A stretch of 64,000 nucleotides of DNA from Polaribacter aestuariivivens (GCF_005885675.1 NZ_VANR01000005.1:1-64000), one strand, 5' to 3'; numbered from the stretch's first letter, positions 36,085-46,130 are shown. The notes: generated by a model from the letters alone, not told the origin. Program-made: numbers and translations.

Positions 36085-36269
36085 GTTTTAACATTTTTAT
36101 TCAAAAAAACCAGCTTATTCAATTTATTTCCAATTTTCATTGCCTTAAATGCGGCAGAATCACTCTTAGATTCGTCAATATATTTATAATCATTGGATTT
36201 TTCTAACAACTTAAAATATCTATCTTCTAAGTGTTTTTTATAGGTTTGTAGTTGACTGATACGAGACAT
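36078..36269 (-). CDS. Small charged protein, 63 aa
   Basis: Not recognised. Starts MSRISQLQTYKKHLEDRYFK and looks fully alpha-helical, with a hydrophobic heptad pattern in the first helix and a basic C-terminus (NKLNKLVFLNKNVK). No signal peptide. Its last codons lie in the inverted repeat upstream of susC. Confidence 0.65.
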   Translation of the reverse strand: MSRISQLQTYKKHLEDRYFKLLEKSNDYKYIDESKSDSAAFKAMKIGNKLNKLVFLNKNVKTT

Positions 36270-36320
36270 TATATTATTTTTGGGGATTTAAATATAATGA
36301 ATAAATATTATAAATAATAA

Positions 36321-37031
36321 TTATCTATTGTCTTGTAATGCAAAAACTTGCTTTAAAAGTGATGTAGTTCTTAAACCAACTTTTTCACGTATTCCTTTTT
36401 CCTCTACTTCAATCATTGTAAAAACACCTTCTAATGCTTGTTTTGTAACATAATCCGTTAAATCTGGGTTTACACTTTTTACAAAAGGTATTGAGTTGTA
36501 TTTTGTAATTAAATTACTCCAAATTTTATCTGCACCAACTTTTGAAAAGGAGTTTTTAATTACAGGACTAAAGCTTTGATATAAGTTTTGCTGTGTTTTT
36601 GACTCTAAATAACTTGTTGCTGCATTGTTCTGGCCTAATAAAATATCTTTAGCATCTGTAAATGTTATTTCTTTTACAGCATTTACAAAAATTGGTGTTG
36701 CTGTTTTCACTGCATCTTCTGCGGCTCTATTTAACGCTTTAATACCTTCATCTGCTAAGTTTCCTAAACCTATTTTACGCAAACCATTATCTACTGCCTG
36801 AAGTTCTTCTGGCAACAAAATTTTTACTAATTCATTTCGATAAAAACCATCTGTGGAAGTTAGTTTAGAAACTTGGTTTTTAATGCCTTTATCTAAAGCC
36901 TGTCTTAATCCGTTACCAATTTGAGCCTGCGTTAAACCTCCGCTATTTGGTAAATTATTTACAACATTTTGCAACTCTGCACATCCTGCCAAACTAATTA
37001 CCACAAATAAAACTAAAACTTTTTTTATCAT
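36321..37031 (-). CDS. DUF4197 lipoprotein
   Basis: A 236-residue lipoprotein (lipobox SLAGC, C17). The body begins LTQAQIGNGLRQALDKGI and includes the helical repeats ILLPEELQAVDNGLRKIGLG and AAEDAVKTATPIFVNAVKEIT typical of DUF4197. It is presumably anchored in the envelope. Function is unknown in the family. The next gene downstream is on the same strand with about 50 bases between. Confidence 0.85.
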   Translation of the reverse strand: MIKKVLVLFVVISLAGCAELQNVVNNLPNSGGLTQAQIGNGLRQALDKGIKNQVSKLTSTDGFYRNELVKILLPEELQAVDNGLRKIGLGNLADEGIKALNRAAEDAVKTATPIFVNAVKEITFTDAKDILLGQNNAATSYLESKTQQNLYQSFSPVIKNSFSKVGADKIWSNLITKYNSIPFVKSVNPDLTDYVTKQALEGVFTMIEVEEKGIREKVGLRTTSLLKQVFALQDNR

Positions 37032-37080
37032 CTTTTATAAATTTTATATTTTTTGAAACTTAAATCTAGTGAAGTTATTC

Positions 37081-37245
37081 CTATTTAAAACTGTCTGTTC
37101 TTTTATCATATCCATAAGGACAATGTTTACAACCACTTTTACAACAGTAACCTCTTTTTAAATGAAATTGTTTGGTAAAAACTTTATAGCCTTGTTCATT
37201 TAAATAATAGTCTCCTTCTTCCAAAGGTATTCTTTTATTGTACAT
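37081..37245 (-). CDS. DUF5522-type cysteine protein, 54 aa
   Basis: Begins MYNKRIPLEEGDYYLNEQGY and carries RGYCCKSGCKHCPYGYDKR, with four cysteines arranged CC-x3-C-x2-C, likely a metal site. This fits the short DUF5522 proteins common in Bacteroidota. It sits about 50 bases upstream of the DUF4197 gene on the same strand. Confidence 0.82.
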   Translation of the reverse strand: MYNKRIPLEEGDYYLNEQGYKVFTKQFHLKRGYCCKSGCKHCPYGYDKRTDSFK

Positions 37246-37270
37246 ATTGCAAAAATATCATTTTAAAGCA

Positions 37271-37297
37271 TAAAAAAAGCGTTCCTAAGAACGCTAA
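37271..37297 (-). terminator. Terminator after the DUF4136 gene
   Basis: AGCGTTC-CTAA-GAACGCT hairpin; the minus strand runs into a T tract. Confidence 0.85.
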
Positions 37298-37300
37298 TTT

Positions 37301-37846
37301 TTATTTTTTTTCATTTCCTGGAGGAAATCTAGAAATAATTTCTTTTACAAATTCTTTAATTCTTTCTTCTTTTTTTTCTCTATTGCTAATTTTCAAAGCT
37401 CCTGTTCCAACTCCTTGCCAAACTAATTCTTTTCTGGTTTTATCTATAAAATCGATAAACAGTGTACCTTCTGTGTATTGCGAAACATTTACGTTATTAT
37501 TCATTCCATTCCACATCCAAGGATTCCAGCCCCAACCAAAACCATATCCAAAATTATTTTGAGTAACATTTACTTTTTCTCTTGATTTTGTAAAAATGCT
37601 TACTAACATATCTGGATTTTCAGACTTAGATAAACCTTGAAGCTCTAATTCAGTTTCTATTGCACGTAAAATTCTTCTTTTATCCAGATCAGAAATTTCT
37701 GCTTTGTCAATTCCTGTTTTGTAGAATGCAAAGGTTTTATACTTCGAAAAATCTACTTTCGAGTCATAATCTGTAGCTACTTTTACAGAACTACATGATG
37801 ACAATAAAACTGCAAAAATTAAAATAAATGGTTTTAGTAATTTCAT
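37301..37846 (-). CDS. DUF4136 lipoprotein
   Basis: A 181-residue lipoprotein (lipobox LLSSC, C18). VATDYDSKVDFSKYKTFAFY at the start of the mature part and TLFIDFIDKTRKELVWQGVG toward the end are the DUF4136 hallmarks. A glycine/tryptophan/asparagine-rich insert (FGYGFGWGWNPWMWNGMNNN) lies between. Envelope location; function unknown. Confidence 0.88.
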   Translation of the reverse strand: MKLLKPFILIFAVLLSSCSSVKVATDYDSKVDFSKYKTFAFYKTGIDKAEISDLDKRRILRAIETELELQGLSKSENPDMLVSIFTKSREKVNVTQNNFGYGFGWGWNPWMWNGMNNNVNVSQYTEGTLFIDFIDKTRKELVWQGVGTGALKISNREKKEERIKEFVKEIISRFPPGNEKK

Positions 37847-38202
37847 ATGAATGTATTTTAGATTATTGATTTTAATTTAGAAAAAAAATGAATTTTATTA
37901 CTAAATAACTTCAATTAATTGTTTTTTATATTAAGATATTATCAATAAATATGCCAAATCTTATTTTATTCAACAAATTCGATTTTTATAAAACATAGAC
38001 TCAAAAAAACATGATTATAATACTTTTTCTTTTATTCAAAATGTTCTAATTAATATTTACGAGCATCTAATTCTTCCTTTCCTTTAAAATTGATTTCGTA
38101 ATCATTATGTGAAATAAAAATTATTTATATTGCAAGTGACCTTATTAGATTGATCGTAAAATTTATAAATTGAAAAGATTTTAAACAAAAAAATTAAATA
38201 TT
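37847..38202. other. Non-coding stretch; possible gene remnant
   Basis: No intact gene. On the minus strand around 38052-38110 a short open stretch reads SHNDYEINFKGKEELDARKY then stop, with an in-frame stop just upstream and no start codon, so it may be the tail of a decayed gene. Otherwise AT-rich, with no clear promoter for the divergent genes. Confidence 0.25.
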
Positions 38203-38985
38203 TTGAGCCTTATAAAACTGTCTGTACAATCTATGTTTTATCTTTTTCTTTTGACAAGTTTTTCAAATTGCAAAAAACAAAAAGAAAAAATTGCAGCAAA
38301 CTTAGTAACTATAAAAGCTGAAACTGATACCATTTCAAAATTTCCAAATTACCTAACTAAAGAATACGTTTTAGGATTGTTTGATTATATTAAAAATGAT
38401 GATTTTGTTATGATTCCGAAAGAAATTTCTAACAAAAAAATTTATTTGCGAAAAGAGGTTTTAACAGCTTTTTTAGCAATGAAAAATGCAGCAGAAAAAG
38501 AAAATATCACTTTTACAGTTATTTCTGGAACTCGAAATTTTGAGCATCAAAAAAACATTTGGAATTATAAGTGGAATAAGAAATATAAAAAACTTCCTCC
38601 TCTGGAAAGAGCTAAAAGAATTTTAGAATTTAGTGGAATGCCATCCACTTCAAGACATCATTGGGGTACTGACATTGATATCAATAGTTTAAGTAATTCT
38701 TATTTTTCTTTCAGAAAAGGTTTAAAAGAATACAATTGGCTTTTAAAAAATGCTTCGAAATTCGGATTTTACCAAGTATATACATCAAAAGAAAAAGGAA
38801 GAACTGGTTATAATGAAGAAAAATGGCATTGGTCTTATGCTCCACTATCTAAAATCTACTTGGAATTTTACAATGAAAACATTTCCATAAAAGATATCAC
38901 AAACTTTGAAGGGTTTGAATTTGCACAACAATTAAACATCATTGCTGATTATGTAAACGGAATAAATATGGACTTGTTAAAATAA
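38203..38985 (+). CDS. D-alanyl-D-alanine carboxypeptidase, M15 (VanY-like), lipoprotein
   Basis: A 260-residue zinc peptidase predicted to trim peptidoglycan peptides. Motifs: SRHHWGTDIDI (zinc His and Asp) and EKWHWSY (catalytic Glu and zinc His). SGTRNFEHQKNIWNYKW is the upstream family block. The N-terminus is a lipoprotein signal ending SFSNC. I keep the TTG start at 38203, which supplies a lysine to the signal peptide; ATG at 38233 is the alternative and leaves a short signal. Confidence 0.85.
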   Translation: MSLIKLSVQSMFYLFLLTSFSNCKKQKEKIAANLVTIKAETDTISKFPNYLTKEYVLGLFDYIKNDDFVMIPKEISNKKIYLRKEVLTAFLAMKNAAEKENITFTVISGTRNFEHQKNIWNYKWNKKYKKLPPLERAKRILEFSGMPSTSRHHWGTDIDINSLSNSYFSFRKGLKEYNWLLKNASKFGFYQVYTSKEKGRTGYNEEKWHWSYAPLSKIYLEFYNENISIKDITNFEGFEFAQQLNIIADYVNGINMDLLK

Positions 38986-39066
38986 TCATTAAGACTTTAC
39001 TAATCATCATCGATATTTTTTAAGATTTTCGTAAATTGCACACCTAAAATATAACATTTATTACGA

Positions 39067-42000
39067 ATGGAACAAATTTCTCCTTACAAACCTAAACATA
39101 AAGTAAGAATTGTAACTGCAGCTTCACTTTTTGATGGGCATGATGCTGCTATAAATATAATGCGAAGAATTATTCAATCTACAGGTGTTGAAGTCATTCA
39201 TTTAGGTCATGACAGATCCGTAGAAGAAGTAGTGAATTGTGCTATTCAAGAAGATGTAAATGCTATTGCAATGACTTCATATCAAGGAGGTCATATGGAA
39301 TATTTCAAATACATGTTTGATTTATTACAAGAAAAAGGTGCTGGCCATATCAAAATTTTTGGTGGTGGTGGTGGTGTAATTCTTCCTGAAGAAATTAAAG
39401 AATTGATGGATTATGGAATTACCAGAATTTATTCTCCTGATGATGGACGTGAATTAGGTTTACAAGGAATGATTAATGATTTGGTACAACAATCTGACTT
39501 TGCTATTGGAGATTCTTTAAATGTTGACATCGAAAATTTATCAAATAAAGAAAGTGGAAGAATTGCGAGAGTAATTTCTTCTGCAGAAAATTTTCCAGAA
39601 GTTGCAAAAGAAACTTTAGATAAAATCCATACTAAAAATAAGAGTTCAAAAACTCCAGTTTTAGGAATTACTGGAACTGGTGGTGCAGGAAAATCATCTT
39701 TAGTAGATGAATTGGTAAGACGTTTTTTAATTGATTTTCCAGAAAAAACAATCGGATTAATTTCTGTGGATCCATCAAAAAGAAAAACGGGTGGTGCACT
39801 TTTGGGTGACAGAATTCGTATGAATGCCATCAATAACGAACGTGTGTATATGCGCTCTTTAGCTACACGTCAATCTAATTTAGCACTTTCTAAATATGTA
39901 AATGAAGCGATTGAAGTTTTAAAAGCCGCTGAATTTGATTTAATTATTTTAGAAACTTCTGGAATTGGACAATCAGACACCGAAATTATAGAACATTCTG
40001 ATGCTTCTTTGTATGTAATGACCCCTGAATTTGGTGCTGCAACACAATTAGAAAAAATTGACATGTTAGATTTTGCTGATTTGGTTGCCATCAATAAATT
40101 TGATAAAAGAGGTGCTTTAGATGCTATACGTGATGTAAAAAAACAATACATGCGTAACAATAATTTATGGGACATTCCTCAAGAAGAGTTACCTGTATTT
40201 GGAACTATTGCCTCACAATTTAATGATCCTGGAATGAATACGTTGTACAAGCGTATTATGGATAAATTAGTGGAGAAAACTGGTGTTGATTTAAAATCGA
40301 AAATGGAAATTTCGGAAGCAATGTCTGAAAAGATTTTTGTAATTCCGCCTGCAAGAGTTCGTTATTTGTCTGAAATTGCAGAAAACAACAGAGCTTACGA
40401 TAAAGATGTAAATGAACAAGTAGTTGTTGCTCAAAAATTATACGGAATTTATCAAACAATTTTATCTTTAGGTGAAAATGTCTGGTCGAGCGCAGTCGAG
40501 ACCTCATTATTAACTAAAAGTGGTTTAGATGAAGATGAGATCCTGAAACAAACTCAAGATAACGAAAAAGAATTTATCAAATTACTTTTAGCACAATTCG
40601 AAAAAGTGAAATTGAACTTCAATCCTTTACATTGGGAAATCATTTTAAATTGGCAAGAGAAAGTTCAGAAATACAAAGACCCAATTTACACCTTTAAAGT
40701 TCGCGATAAAGAAATAAAAATTGAAACACACAGTGAATCGCTTTCGCATTCTCAAATCCCAAAGGTAGCTTTACCTAAATACCAAGCTTGGGGAGATATT
40801 TTACGTTGGAATTTACAAGAAAATGTTCCTGGAGAATTCCCTTTTGCTGCAGGCTTGTATCCTTTTAAAAGAACTGGTGAAGACCCAACAAGAATGTTTG
40901 CAGGTGAAGGTGGCCCAGAAAGAACCAACAGACGTTTTCATTATGTAAGTTTAGGAATGGATGCAAAACGTTTGTCTACTGCTTTTGATTCGGTTACTTT
41001 ATATGGAAATGATCCTGGACACAGACCAGATATTTACGGTAAAATTGGTAATGCAGGCGTTTCTATCTGTTGTTTAGACGACGCTAAAAAATTATATTCT
41101 GGTTTTGATTTAAGTCATCATATGACATCTGTTTCTATGACGATTAATGGACCAGCACCAATGTTATTGGGTTTCTTTATGAATGCTGCTATTGATCAGA
41201 ATTGTGAGAAATACATCAAAGAACATAATCTTGAAGCTGATGTTGAAGCAAAATTCAAAGAAATTTACGATGCAAAAGGATTAGAAAGACCAACATATCA
41301 AGGAAAATTACCAGAAGGAAACAATGGTTTAGGTTTGATGTTATTAGGATTAACTGGTGATTTGGTTTTACCCTCTGATGTTTATCAACAAATAAAAAAA
41401 GATACGTTAGCACAAGTTAGAGGAACTGTGCAAGCAGATATTTTAAAAGAAGATCAAGCACAAAATACGTGTATTTTTTCTACAGAATTTGCGTTACGAT
41501 TGATGGGTGATGTGCAAGAATATTTTATTGAAAAACAAGTTCGTAATTTTTATTCAGTTTCTATTTCTGGTTATCACATTGCAGAAGCTGGTGCTAATCC
41601 AATTACACAATTGGCGCTGACATTATCTAACGGATTTACGTATGTAGAATATTATTTAAGTCGTGGAATGGATATTAATAAATTCGGACCAAACTTATCA
41701 TTTTTCTTTTCTAATGGAATTGACCCAGAATATTCTGTAATTGGAAGAGTTGCGCGTAAAATTTGGGCAAAAGCGATGAAGCATAAATATGGTGCGAATG
41801 CAAGAGCACAAATGTTGAAGTATCATATACAAACTTCTGGTCGCTCTTTACACGCACAAGAAATCGACTTTAACGACATCAGAACTACGTTGCAAGCTTT
41901 ATATGCGATAAACGATAATTGTAATTCTTTACATACAAATGCATATGATGAAGCCATTACTACACCAACTGAGGAGTCTGTAAGAAGAGCGATGGCTATT

Positions 42001-42519
42001 CAATTAATTATCAACAAAGAATTAGGATTGACAAAGAACGAAAATCCTATTCAAGGTGCATTTATCATTGAAGAACTAACAGATTTAGTAGAAGAAGCTG
42101 TATTGAAAGAGTTTGATAGAATCACAGAACGTGGAGGCGTTTTAGGTGCCATGGAAACCATGTATCAACGCTCTAAAATTCAAGAAGAAAGTCTGTATTA
42201 TGAAACTTTGAAACACACAGGAGAATTTCCAATTATTGGTGTAAATACGTTTTTAAGTTCTAAAGGTTCGCCTACTGTACAACCTGCTGAAGTAATTCGC
42301 GCTACTGAAGAAGAAAAACAGTTCCAAATTCAGACCAAAGAATTACTGAACAAAGCAAACCCAAATAAAGTAGTGGAACAAATTGCCATTTTGCAAGATG
42401 CAGCCATAAATAATGAAAATTTATTTGACAAATTAATGGAAGCAACCAAAGTATGTTCTTTAGGGCAAATTACGGAAGCGTTGTTTGAAGTTGGTGGGCA
42501 ATATCGTAGAAACATGTAA
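39067..42519 (+). CDS. icmF: Fused isobutyryl-CoA mutase (IcmF)
   Basis: A 1150-residue B12 enzyme that fuses the parts of an acyl-CoA mutase. Order: cobalamin-binding domain ([28 protein letters not shown]), MeaB-like G-protein chaperone ([50 protein letters not shown]), linker, then the mutase barrel ([52 protein letters not shown]). It interconverts isobutyryl- and n-butyryl-CoA or a related pair. Residues about 473-499, in the linker, are encoded by a dispersed DNA repeat (40484-40563), so part of that linker is recently gained. Confidence 0.93.
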   Translation: MEQISPYKPKHKVRIVTAASLFDGHDAAINIMRRIIQSTGVEVIHLGHDRSVEEVVNCAIQEDVNAIAMTSYQGGHMEYFKYMFDLLQEKGAGHIKIFGGGGGVILPEEIKELMDYGITRIYSPDDGRELGLQGMINDLVQQSDFAIGDSLNVDIENLSNKESGRIARVISSAENFPEVAKETLDKIHTKNKSSKTPVLGITGTGGAGKSSLVDELVRRFLIDFPEKTIGLISVDPSKRKTGGALLGDRIRMNAINNERVYMRSLATRQSNLALSKYVNEAIEVLKAAEFDLIILETSGIGQSDTEIIEHSDASLYVMTPEFGAATQLEKIDMLDFADLVAINKFDKRGALDAIRDVKKQYMRNNNLWDIPQEELPVFGTIASQFNDPGMNTLYKRIMDKLVEKTGVDLKSKMEISEAMSEKIFVIPPARVRYLSEIAENNRAYDKDVNEQVVVAQKLYGIYQTILSLGENVWSSAVETSLLTKSGLDEDEILKQTQDNEKEFIKLLLAQFEKVKLNFNPLHWEIILNWQEKVQKYKDPIYTFKVRDKEIKIETHSESLSHSQIPKVALPKYQAWGDILRWNLQENVPGEFPFAAGLYPFKRTGEDPTRMFAGEGGPERTNRRFHYVSLGMDAKRLSTAFDSVTLYGNDPGHRPDIYGKIGNAGVSICCLDDAKKLYSGFDLSHHMTSVSMTINGPAPMLLGFFMNAAIDQNCEKYIKEHNLEADVEAKFKEIYDAKGLERPTYQGKLPEGNNGLGLMLLGLTGDLVLPSDVYQQIKKDTLAQVRGTVQADILKEDQAQNTCIFSTEFALRLMGDVQEYFIEKQVRNFYSVSISGYHIAEAGANPITQLALTLSNGFTYVEYYLSRGMDINKFGPNLSFFFSNGIDPEYSVIGRVARKIWAKAMKHKYGANARAQMLKYHIQTSGRSLHAQEIDFNDIRTTLQALYAINDNCNSLHTNAYDEAITTPTEESVRRAMAIQLIINKELGLTKNENPIQGAFIIEELTDLVEEAVLKEFDRITERGGVLGAMETMYQRSKIQEESLYYETLKHTGEFPIIGVNTFLSSKGSPTVQPAEVIRATEEEKQFQIQTKELLNKANPNKVVEQIAILQDAAINNENLFDKLMEATKVCSLGQITEALFEVGGQYRRNM
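40484..40563 (+). repeat. Dispersed palindromic repeat inside icmF
   Basis: GGTCGAGCGCAGTCGAGACC (40484-40503) is nearly palindromic. AGATCCTGAAACAAACTCAAG (from 40539) is a second flavobacterial repeat word in which ATCCTGA is partly inverted by TCAAGAT. Both are read in frame as WSSAVETS and EILKQTQDN. The first core recurs at 60756, 63449, 63798 and 63918. Confidence 0.75.
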
Positions 42520-42551
42520 CTCTGAATTTTACACAAAACTTTTTTAAATAA

Positions 42552-42581
42552 AAAAATCTGCAGTTACTGCAGATTTTTTTT
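42552..42581. terminator. Bidirectional terminator between icmF and the DUF6249 gene
   Basis: AAAAAATCTGCAGT/ACTGCAGATTTTTT hairpin between convergent genes. Confidence 0.92.
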
Positions 42582-42600
42582 ATTGATATTTAAAATTCAA

Positions 42601-42987
42601 TTATTCTTTATCTAAATTCTTAGTGATATTGAAGCCTATTAATAAAGAAGCACCAGCACAAAGAAAAACAGATGCTAAATAAAAAGTTTCGGTTTGTATA
42701 TAATTGCTTGGTCTGTTTTGATAGCCTCCATTATAGCCGAAATTATAACTTAAAAGAGCTCCTAATAAAACCCCTACTCCAACTCCCATAGCCAACAAAC
42801 CAAGGTTTAAAATCAGCACTTTCCAAAAAGGCGCTGCTTTTCTATTTTGTTCACCTTTCATAAAAATAGAAGCATCTGCTCCTTTTTCTATTAATGCTAA
42901 ACGCTCTTTATTTCTAGTTGAAAAATACAAATAGAAAATACCAAATACTACTGCAAATAAAAATATAAATACTGTTCCTGGTCCCAT
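42601..42987 (-). CDS. DUF6249 membrane protein, probable ECF target
   Basis: A 128-residue inner-membrane protein with three helices: about 5-22, 58-81 and 103-121. Between the first two lies NKERLALIEKGADASIFMKG, the DUF6249 pattern. A glycine/asparagine-rich loop (YNFGYNGGYQN) separates the last two. It is divergent from an ECF sigma gene and preceded by a promoter identical in plan to that of the sigma gene, so it is probably controlled by it. Confidence 0.85.
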   Translation of the reverse strand: MGPGTVFIFLFAVVFGIFYLYFSTRNKERLALIEKGADASIFMKGEQNRKAAPFWKVLILNLGLLAMGVGVGVLLGALLSYNFGYNGGYQNRPSNYIQTETFYLASVFLCAGASLLIGFNITKNLDKE

Positions 42988-43035
42988 AATTTAATGTTTT
43001 AAGTTTTAAAATGATTAATTTTATTGTGTTTGTAG

Positions 43036-43067
43036 CTTTGACGATTACTTTAAAAAAAAGGTTACAA
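43036..43067 (-). promoter_or_regulatory. ECF-type promoter of the DUF6249 gene
   Basis: On the minus strand TTGTAACC (43060-43067), exactly 17 bp, then GTCAAAG (43036-43042). Matches the sigma-gene promoter at both boxes and in spacing. Predicted leader about 43 nt. Confidence 0.7.
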
Positions 43068-43095
43068 AAAATAAAATTTATTTTTTTAAGAAATA

Positions 43096-43127
43096 TTGTA
43101 ACCTATTTTTAAAAAGTACAGTCAAAG
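43096..43127 (+). promoter_or_regulatory. ECF-type promoter of the sigma gene
   Basis: TTGTAACC (43096-43103), 17 bp, GTCAAAG (43121-43127). The ATG at 43134 is only 6 bases further, so the message may be leaderless or nearly so. Confidence 0.7.
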
Positions 43128-43133
43128 AATAAA

Positions 43134-43715
43134 ATGACTAACAACGACCAACTAATTATTAATAAAGTACTGAAAGGAAATACAAATGCCTTTTCAGAAT
43201 TGATAAACACCTACAAAGATTTGGTGTTTTCGTTGGCTATAAAAATGACTAAAAATAGAGAAGAAGCAGAAGAAATAAGTCAAGACACATTTGTGAAAGC
43301 ATATAAAAACTTGAGTAAATTTAAAGGAGATTCAAAATTTTCTACTTGGTTGTACAGAATTACGTATCATACTTGTTTAGATGCTCTTAAGAAAAACAAA
43401 AAACATACAAACAGTTTCGAATTGAATGAAATTACTCTTAATCTAATACAAACAACTGATAATGCTTTACAAACTTTAGAAAGAAAAGAGCGTACCAAAA
43501 TAATGGATAAATGCTTGTTGCAATTACCTGAAGAAGAGCGCTCTATTTTATGGTTATTTTATTATAAAGAATTAAGTTTGAAAGAAATTATTGAAGTAAC
43601 TTCATTATCGGAAGCAAACATAAAAGTAAAATTACACAGAGGTAGAAAAAAACTGTTAACTATTGTTAAAGATACTTTCGAACCTGAAACTATAGCACAT
43701 TATGGGAGAAAATAA
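43134..43715 (+). CDS. ECF RNA polymerase sigma factor
   Basis: A 193-residue sigma-70 family ECF factor. Region 2 (FSELINTYKDLVFSLAIKMT, EEISQDTFVKAYKNLSKFKG, FSTWLYRITYHTCLD) and region 4 (LLQLPEEERSILWLFYYKEL, EVTSLSEANIKVKLHRGRKK) are both intact. It overlaps the next gene by 14 bases, a likely anti-sigma factor. The -35/-10 pair upstream is repeated on the divergent DUF6249 gene, which suggests autoregulation. Confidence 0.94.
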   Translation: MTNNDQLIINKVLKGNTNAFSELINTYKDLVFSLAIKMTKNREEAEEISQDTFVKAYKNLSKFKGDSKFSTWLYRITYHTCLDALKKNKKHTNSFELNEITLNLIQTTDNALQTLERKERTKIMDKCLLQLPEEERSILWLFYYKELSLKEIIEVTSLSEANIKVKLHRGRKKLLTIVKDTFEPETIAHYGRK

Positions 43716-44112
43716 ACACATAGACGAATTAGATGCTTTTACAAAAAAGTATGTAAAAGAAATTAAAATTGACAAAACACCTACAAATTTTACTTCATCA
43801 GTAATGGATAGCATCATTGCAGAAAAAAGCAGTAATGCCTTAAAAAGTTCAGCATTAATTTCAAAGAAAGCATGGTTTTTTATTGCAGCTTCATTAGTTA
43901 CTGTTTTATTCATATCCTTTAAAAACAATAAAGAAAACGCAATTTCTTTCTCTAAATTTGATTTTTCTTTTTTAGAAAAATTTCAAGCTTTAAATTTATT
44001 TGAAAACATAAGCATTTCTAAAACAGTTTTTTACTCCGTATTTTTCTTTGGGTGCATGTTATTATGTCAACTTGTGTTCTTAAAAAAATATTTTGAAAAA
44101 CAATTACATTAA
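43702..44112 (+). CDS. Membrane protein, probable anti-sigma factor
   Basis: A 136-residue protein that overlaps the sigma gene. The first 50 residues are soluble and charged (DELDAFTKKYVKEIKIDKTP), and two transmembrane helices follow, at about 57-74 (FFIAASLVTVLFISF) and 109-128. That plan, cytoplasmic sigma-binding segment plus membrane anchor, and the translational coupling, indicate an anti-sigma factor. I do not recognise a zinc-finger anti-sigma motif. Confidence 0.75.
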   Translation: MGENKHIDELDAFTKKYVKEIKIDKTPTNFTSSVMDSIIAEKSSNALKSSALISKKAWFFIAASLVTVLFISFKNNKENAISFSKFDFSFLEKFQALNLFENISISKTVFYSVFFFGCMLLCQLVFLKKYFEKQLH

Positions 44113-45224
44113 AATTCTCTTGTAACGATAAGAGGTTTTGATTTGCTTTTAAAAGTGTTTATAGTAAAGTCTACTACCCCTAAAACTAAATCTTCTTCCG
44201 TAATTACATCTACCTTCCACTCGCCATTTATCAAGTTACTTTTATAACTGTAACCTCTATAACCATTATCTCTTCCACCAATAATTTCAAAACCAATTTT
44301 ATCTAATGTAGTCCATTCTTTAGTTTCTGGATTGTACCACTTCCAAACATGATAAATCTTTTTCTTTAAATCTGTGGGAGCAAAAATCGAAGTAAAAACA
44401 TATACTTTTTGATCAGATTTTCTATTAAAATTTATTTTATGATCTCTCCAAAAAACATACCAATCATCTACCTCATACGTCACTATATATTTGTCGTTTT
44501 TCTTTGCAATACTATGTGCTACCAAACCCTTATCTAAAGCTAATGGAACTGGAGGAATCAATCTAAAATAATAAAATGTATTAATTAATACATATATGGC
44601 TAAAATCATTCCTAACATTTTCCATTTTACAATTTCTGTTCTTGTTGATGGACTGCTTCTGTAAACCAAAATAATTAAAAGTAAAGTTGAAACTAAACTT
44701 AAAATTCCGGAAATTATAAAAATAGTGGTATTCATTTCCTTTAAAACAACAGGAACAAAAAAGCTCAAAAAAGTAAAATTCACGAAAAAATAAGCGCAAA
44801 ACTGAAGGTATTTATTTGAAATTCTTTTTTTAAAAAATTCATTTGCAACTAACAAAAAAATAAGAATTAAAAAGAAAGAAGCCGTTTTAGAAATAGAAAC
44901 ACTTCTAGAAAAATAAATAACGTACGCACTCGACAATCCTCCTAAAAAAAACTGAATTGCCAATGGTAAATATTTTCCATAACGTTGTATGAATTTATGC
45001 TTCCATTTTTCACTATCTACCAAATTGTAAAAATAAATGCTTACTGTGAGCAATGTCATATAAGTACATAAAATAACATTGTCATAAAGCCTGTCAATTC
45101 TTCCTAAAGTGAGTGAATCCCAAGTAAAACCAGCAATAAAAAATAATAAAGGCGCATATTTTTTATGCTTTATCAAGAAAACTCCAAACTTACTTTTCTT
45201 ATATTTTAGCAATTTATTATTCAT
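44109..45224 (-). CDS. DUF2914 membrane protein
   Basis: A 371-residue protein with about seven N-terminal membrane helices, then a soluble C-terminal domain of about 120 residues (VYVFTSIFAPTDLKKKIYHV, WKWYNPETKEWTTLDKIGFE, GGRDNGYRGYSYKS, WKVDVITEEDLVLG) that matches DUF2914. The domain probably faces the periplasm. Function unknown. Its 3' end overlaps the end of the convergent anti-sigma gene by 4 bases. Confidence 0.85.
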   Translation of the reverse strand: MNNKLLKYKKSKFGVFLIKHKKYAPLLFFIAGFTWDSLTLGRIDRLYDNVILCTYMTLLTVSIYFYNLVDSEKWKHKFIQRYGKYLPLAIQFFLGGLSSAYVIYFSRSVSISKTASFFLILIFLLVANEFFKKRISNKYLQFCAYFFVNFTFLSFFVPVVLKEMNTTIFIISGILSLVSTLLLIILVYRSSPSTRTEIVKWKMLGMILAIYVLINTFYYFRLIPPVPLALDKGLVAHSIAKKNDKYIVTYEVDDWYVFWRDHKINFNRKSDQKVYVFTSIFAPTDLKKKIYHVWKWYNPETKEWTTLDKIGFEIIGGRDNGYRGYSYKSNLINGEWKVDVITEEDLVLGVVDFTINTFKSKSKPLIVTREF

Positions 45225-45371
45225 AAACTCATATCGAATTGAGGATAAGAAATATACATAAATTTTATCAATACAATAATAAATATAAAATCAATTTTTC
45301 TTTTAAAAATAAAGCAATCATTTGTATTTTTAAGGTTAAAATTAAGAACAATCCTTTTTCAATTTATAAAA

Positions 45372-46130
45372 ATGAAAATAATTATATCTCCTGCAAAATC
45401 CTTAGATTTCGAAAGTAAAGGACCCACAAGTTTGCATACACAGCCTCGTTTCTTAGAGGCTTCTGAAAAGTTGAATAAAAAACTTAAAACACTTTCTAAA
45501 AAGAAATTAGCAGATTTAATGTCAATTTCCAACGATTTGGCTTCTTTAAACTACGAAAGAAATCAAGAATGGGAAACTCCTTTTACTGAGAAAAATGCAA
45601 AACAAGCTATTTATGCTTTTACGGGTGCCGTTTTTCAAGGAATTGATGTAAATACATTAGATGAAAAAAAACTACCACTTTTACAAGAACGTTTAAGAAT
45701 TTTGTCAGGTTTATATGGCTTGTTAAAACCTTTAGATTTAATTCAACCTTACAGATTAGAAATGGGCACAAAACTAAAAGTTGGTAGAAAAGAAAATTTA
45801 TATAAATTTTGGGATGATACTTTGGCAAAATCTTTAAATGAAGAACTAGAAGAAGGTGAGTTATTAATTAACTTGGCAAGTACAGAGTATTTTAAGGCGC
45901 TACCAAAAAAAGTATTAAAAGTACCAATGATAACTCCTGTTTTTAAAGATTTTAAAAACGGACAATACAAAACTATAATGACGTACGCTAAAATGGCTCG
46001 TGGATTTATGGTACGTTACATTATAGAAAATAATGTAAAAACTTTAGATGAATTAAAAGGTTTTAATATTGAAGGTTATGGTTTTTCAGAGGAAATGTCG
46101 TCTGGAAATGAATTGGTTTTTATCCGTTAG
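45372..46130 (+). CDS. yaaA: Peroxide stress protein YaaA
   Basis: A 252-residue YaaA (DUF328) protein: MKIIISPAKSLDFESKGP, AIYAFTGAVFQGID, RILSGLYGLLKPLDLIQPYR and YAKMARGFMVRYIIEN. In E. coli YaaA limits free iron and oxidative damage. It is followed with no gap by the SanA-like gene. Confidence 0.95.
   Translation: MKIIISPAKSLDFESKGPTSLHTQPRFLEASEKLNKKLKTLSKKKLADLMSISNDLASLNYERNQEWETPFTEKNAKQAIYAFTGAVFQGIDVNTLDEKKLPLLQERLRILSGLYGLLKPLDLIQPYRLEMGTKLKVGRKENLYKFWDDTLAKSLNEELEEGELLINLASTEYFKALPKKVLKVPMITPVFKDFKNGQYKTIMTYAKMARGFMVRYIIENNVKTLDELKGFNIEGYGFSEEMSSGNELVFIR

Noticed and set aside
43059..43104. AGGTTACAA/TTGTAACCT as a repressor palindrome
   Set aside because: Each half is the -35 box of one of two divergent ECF promoters; no separate operator is needed to explain it.
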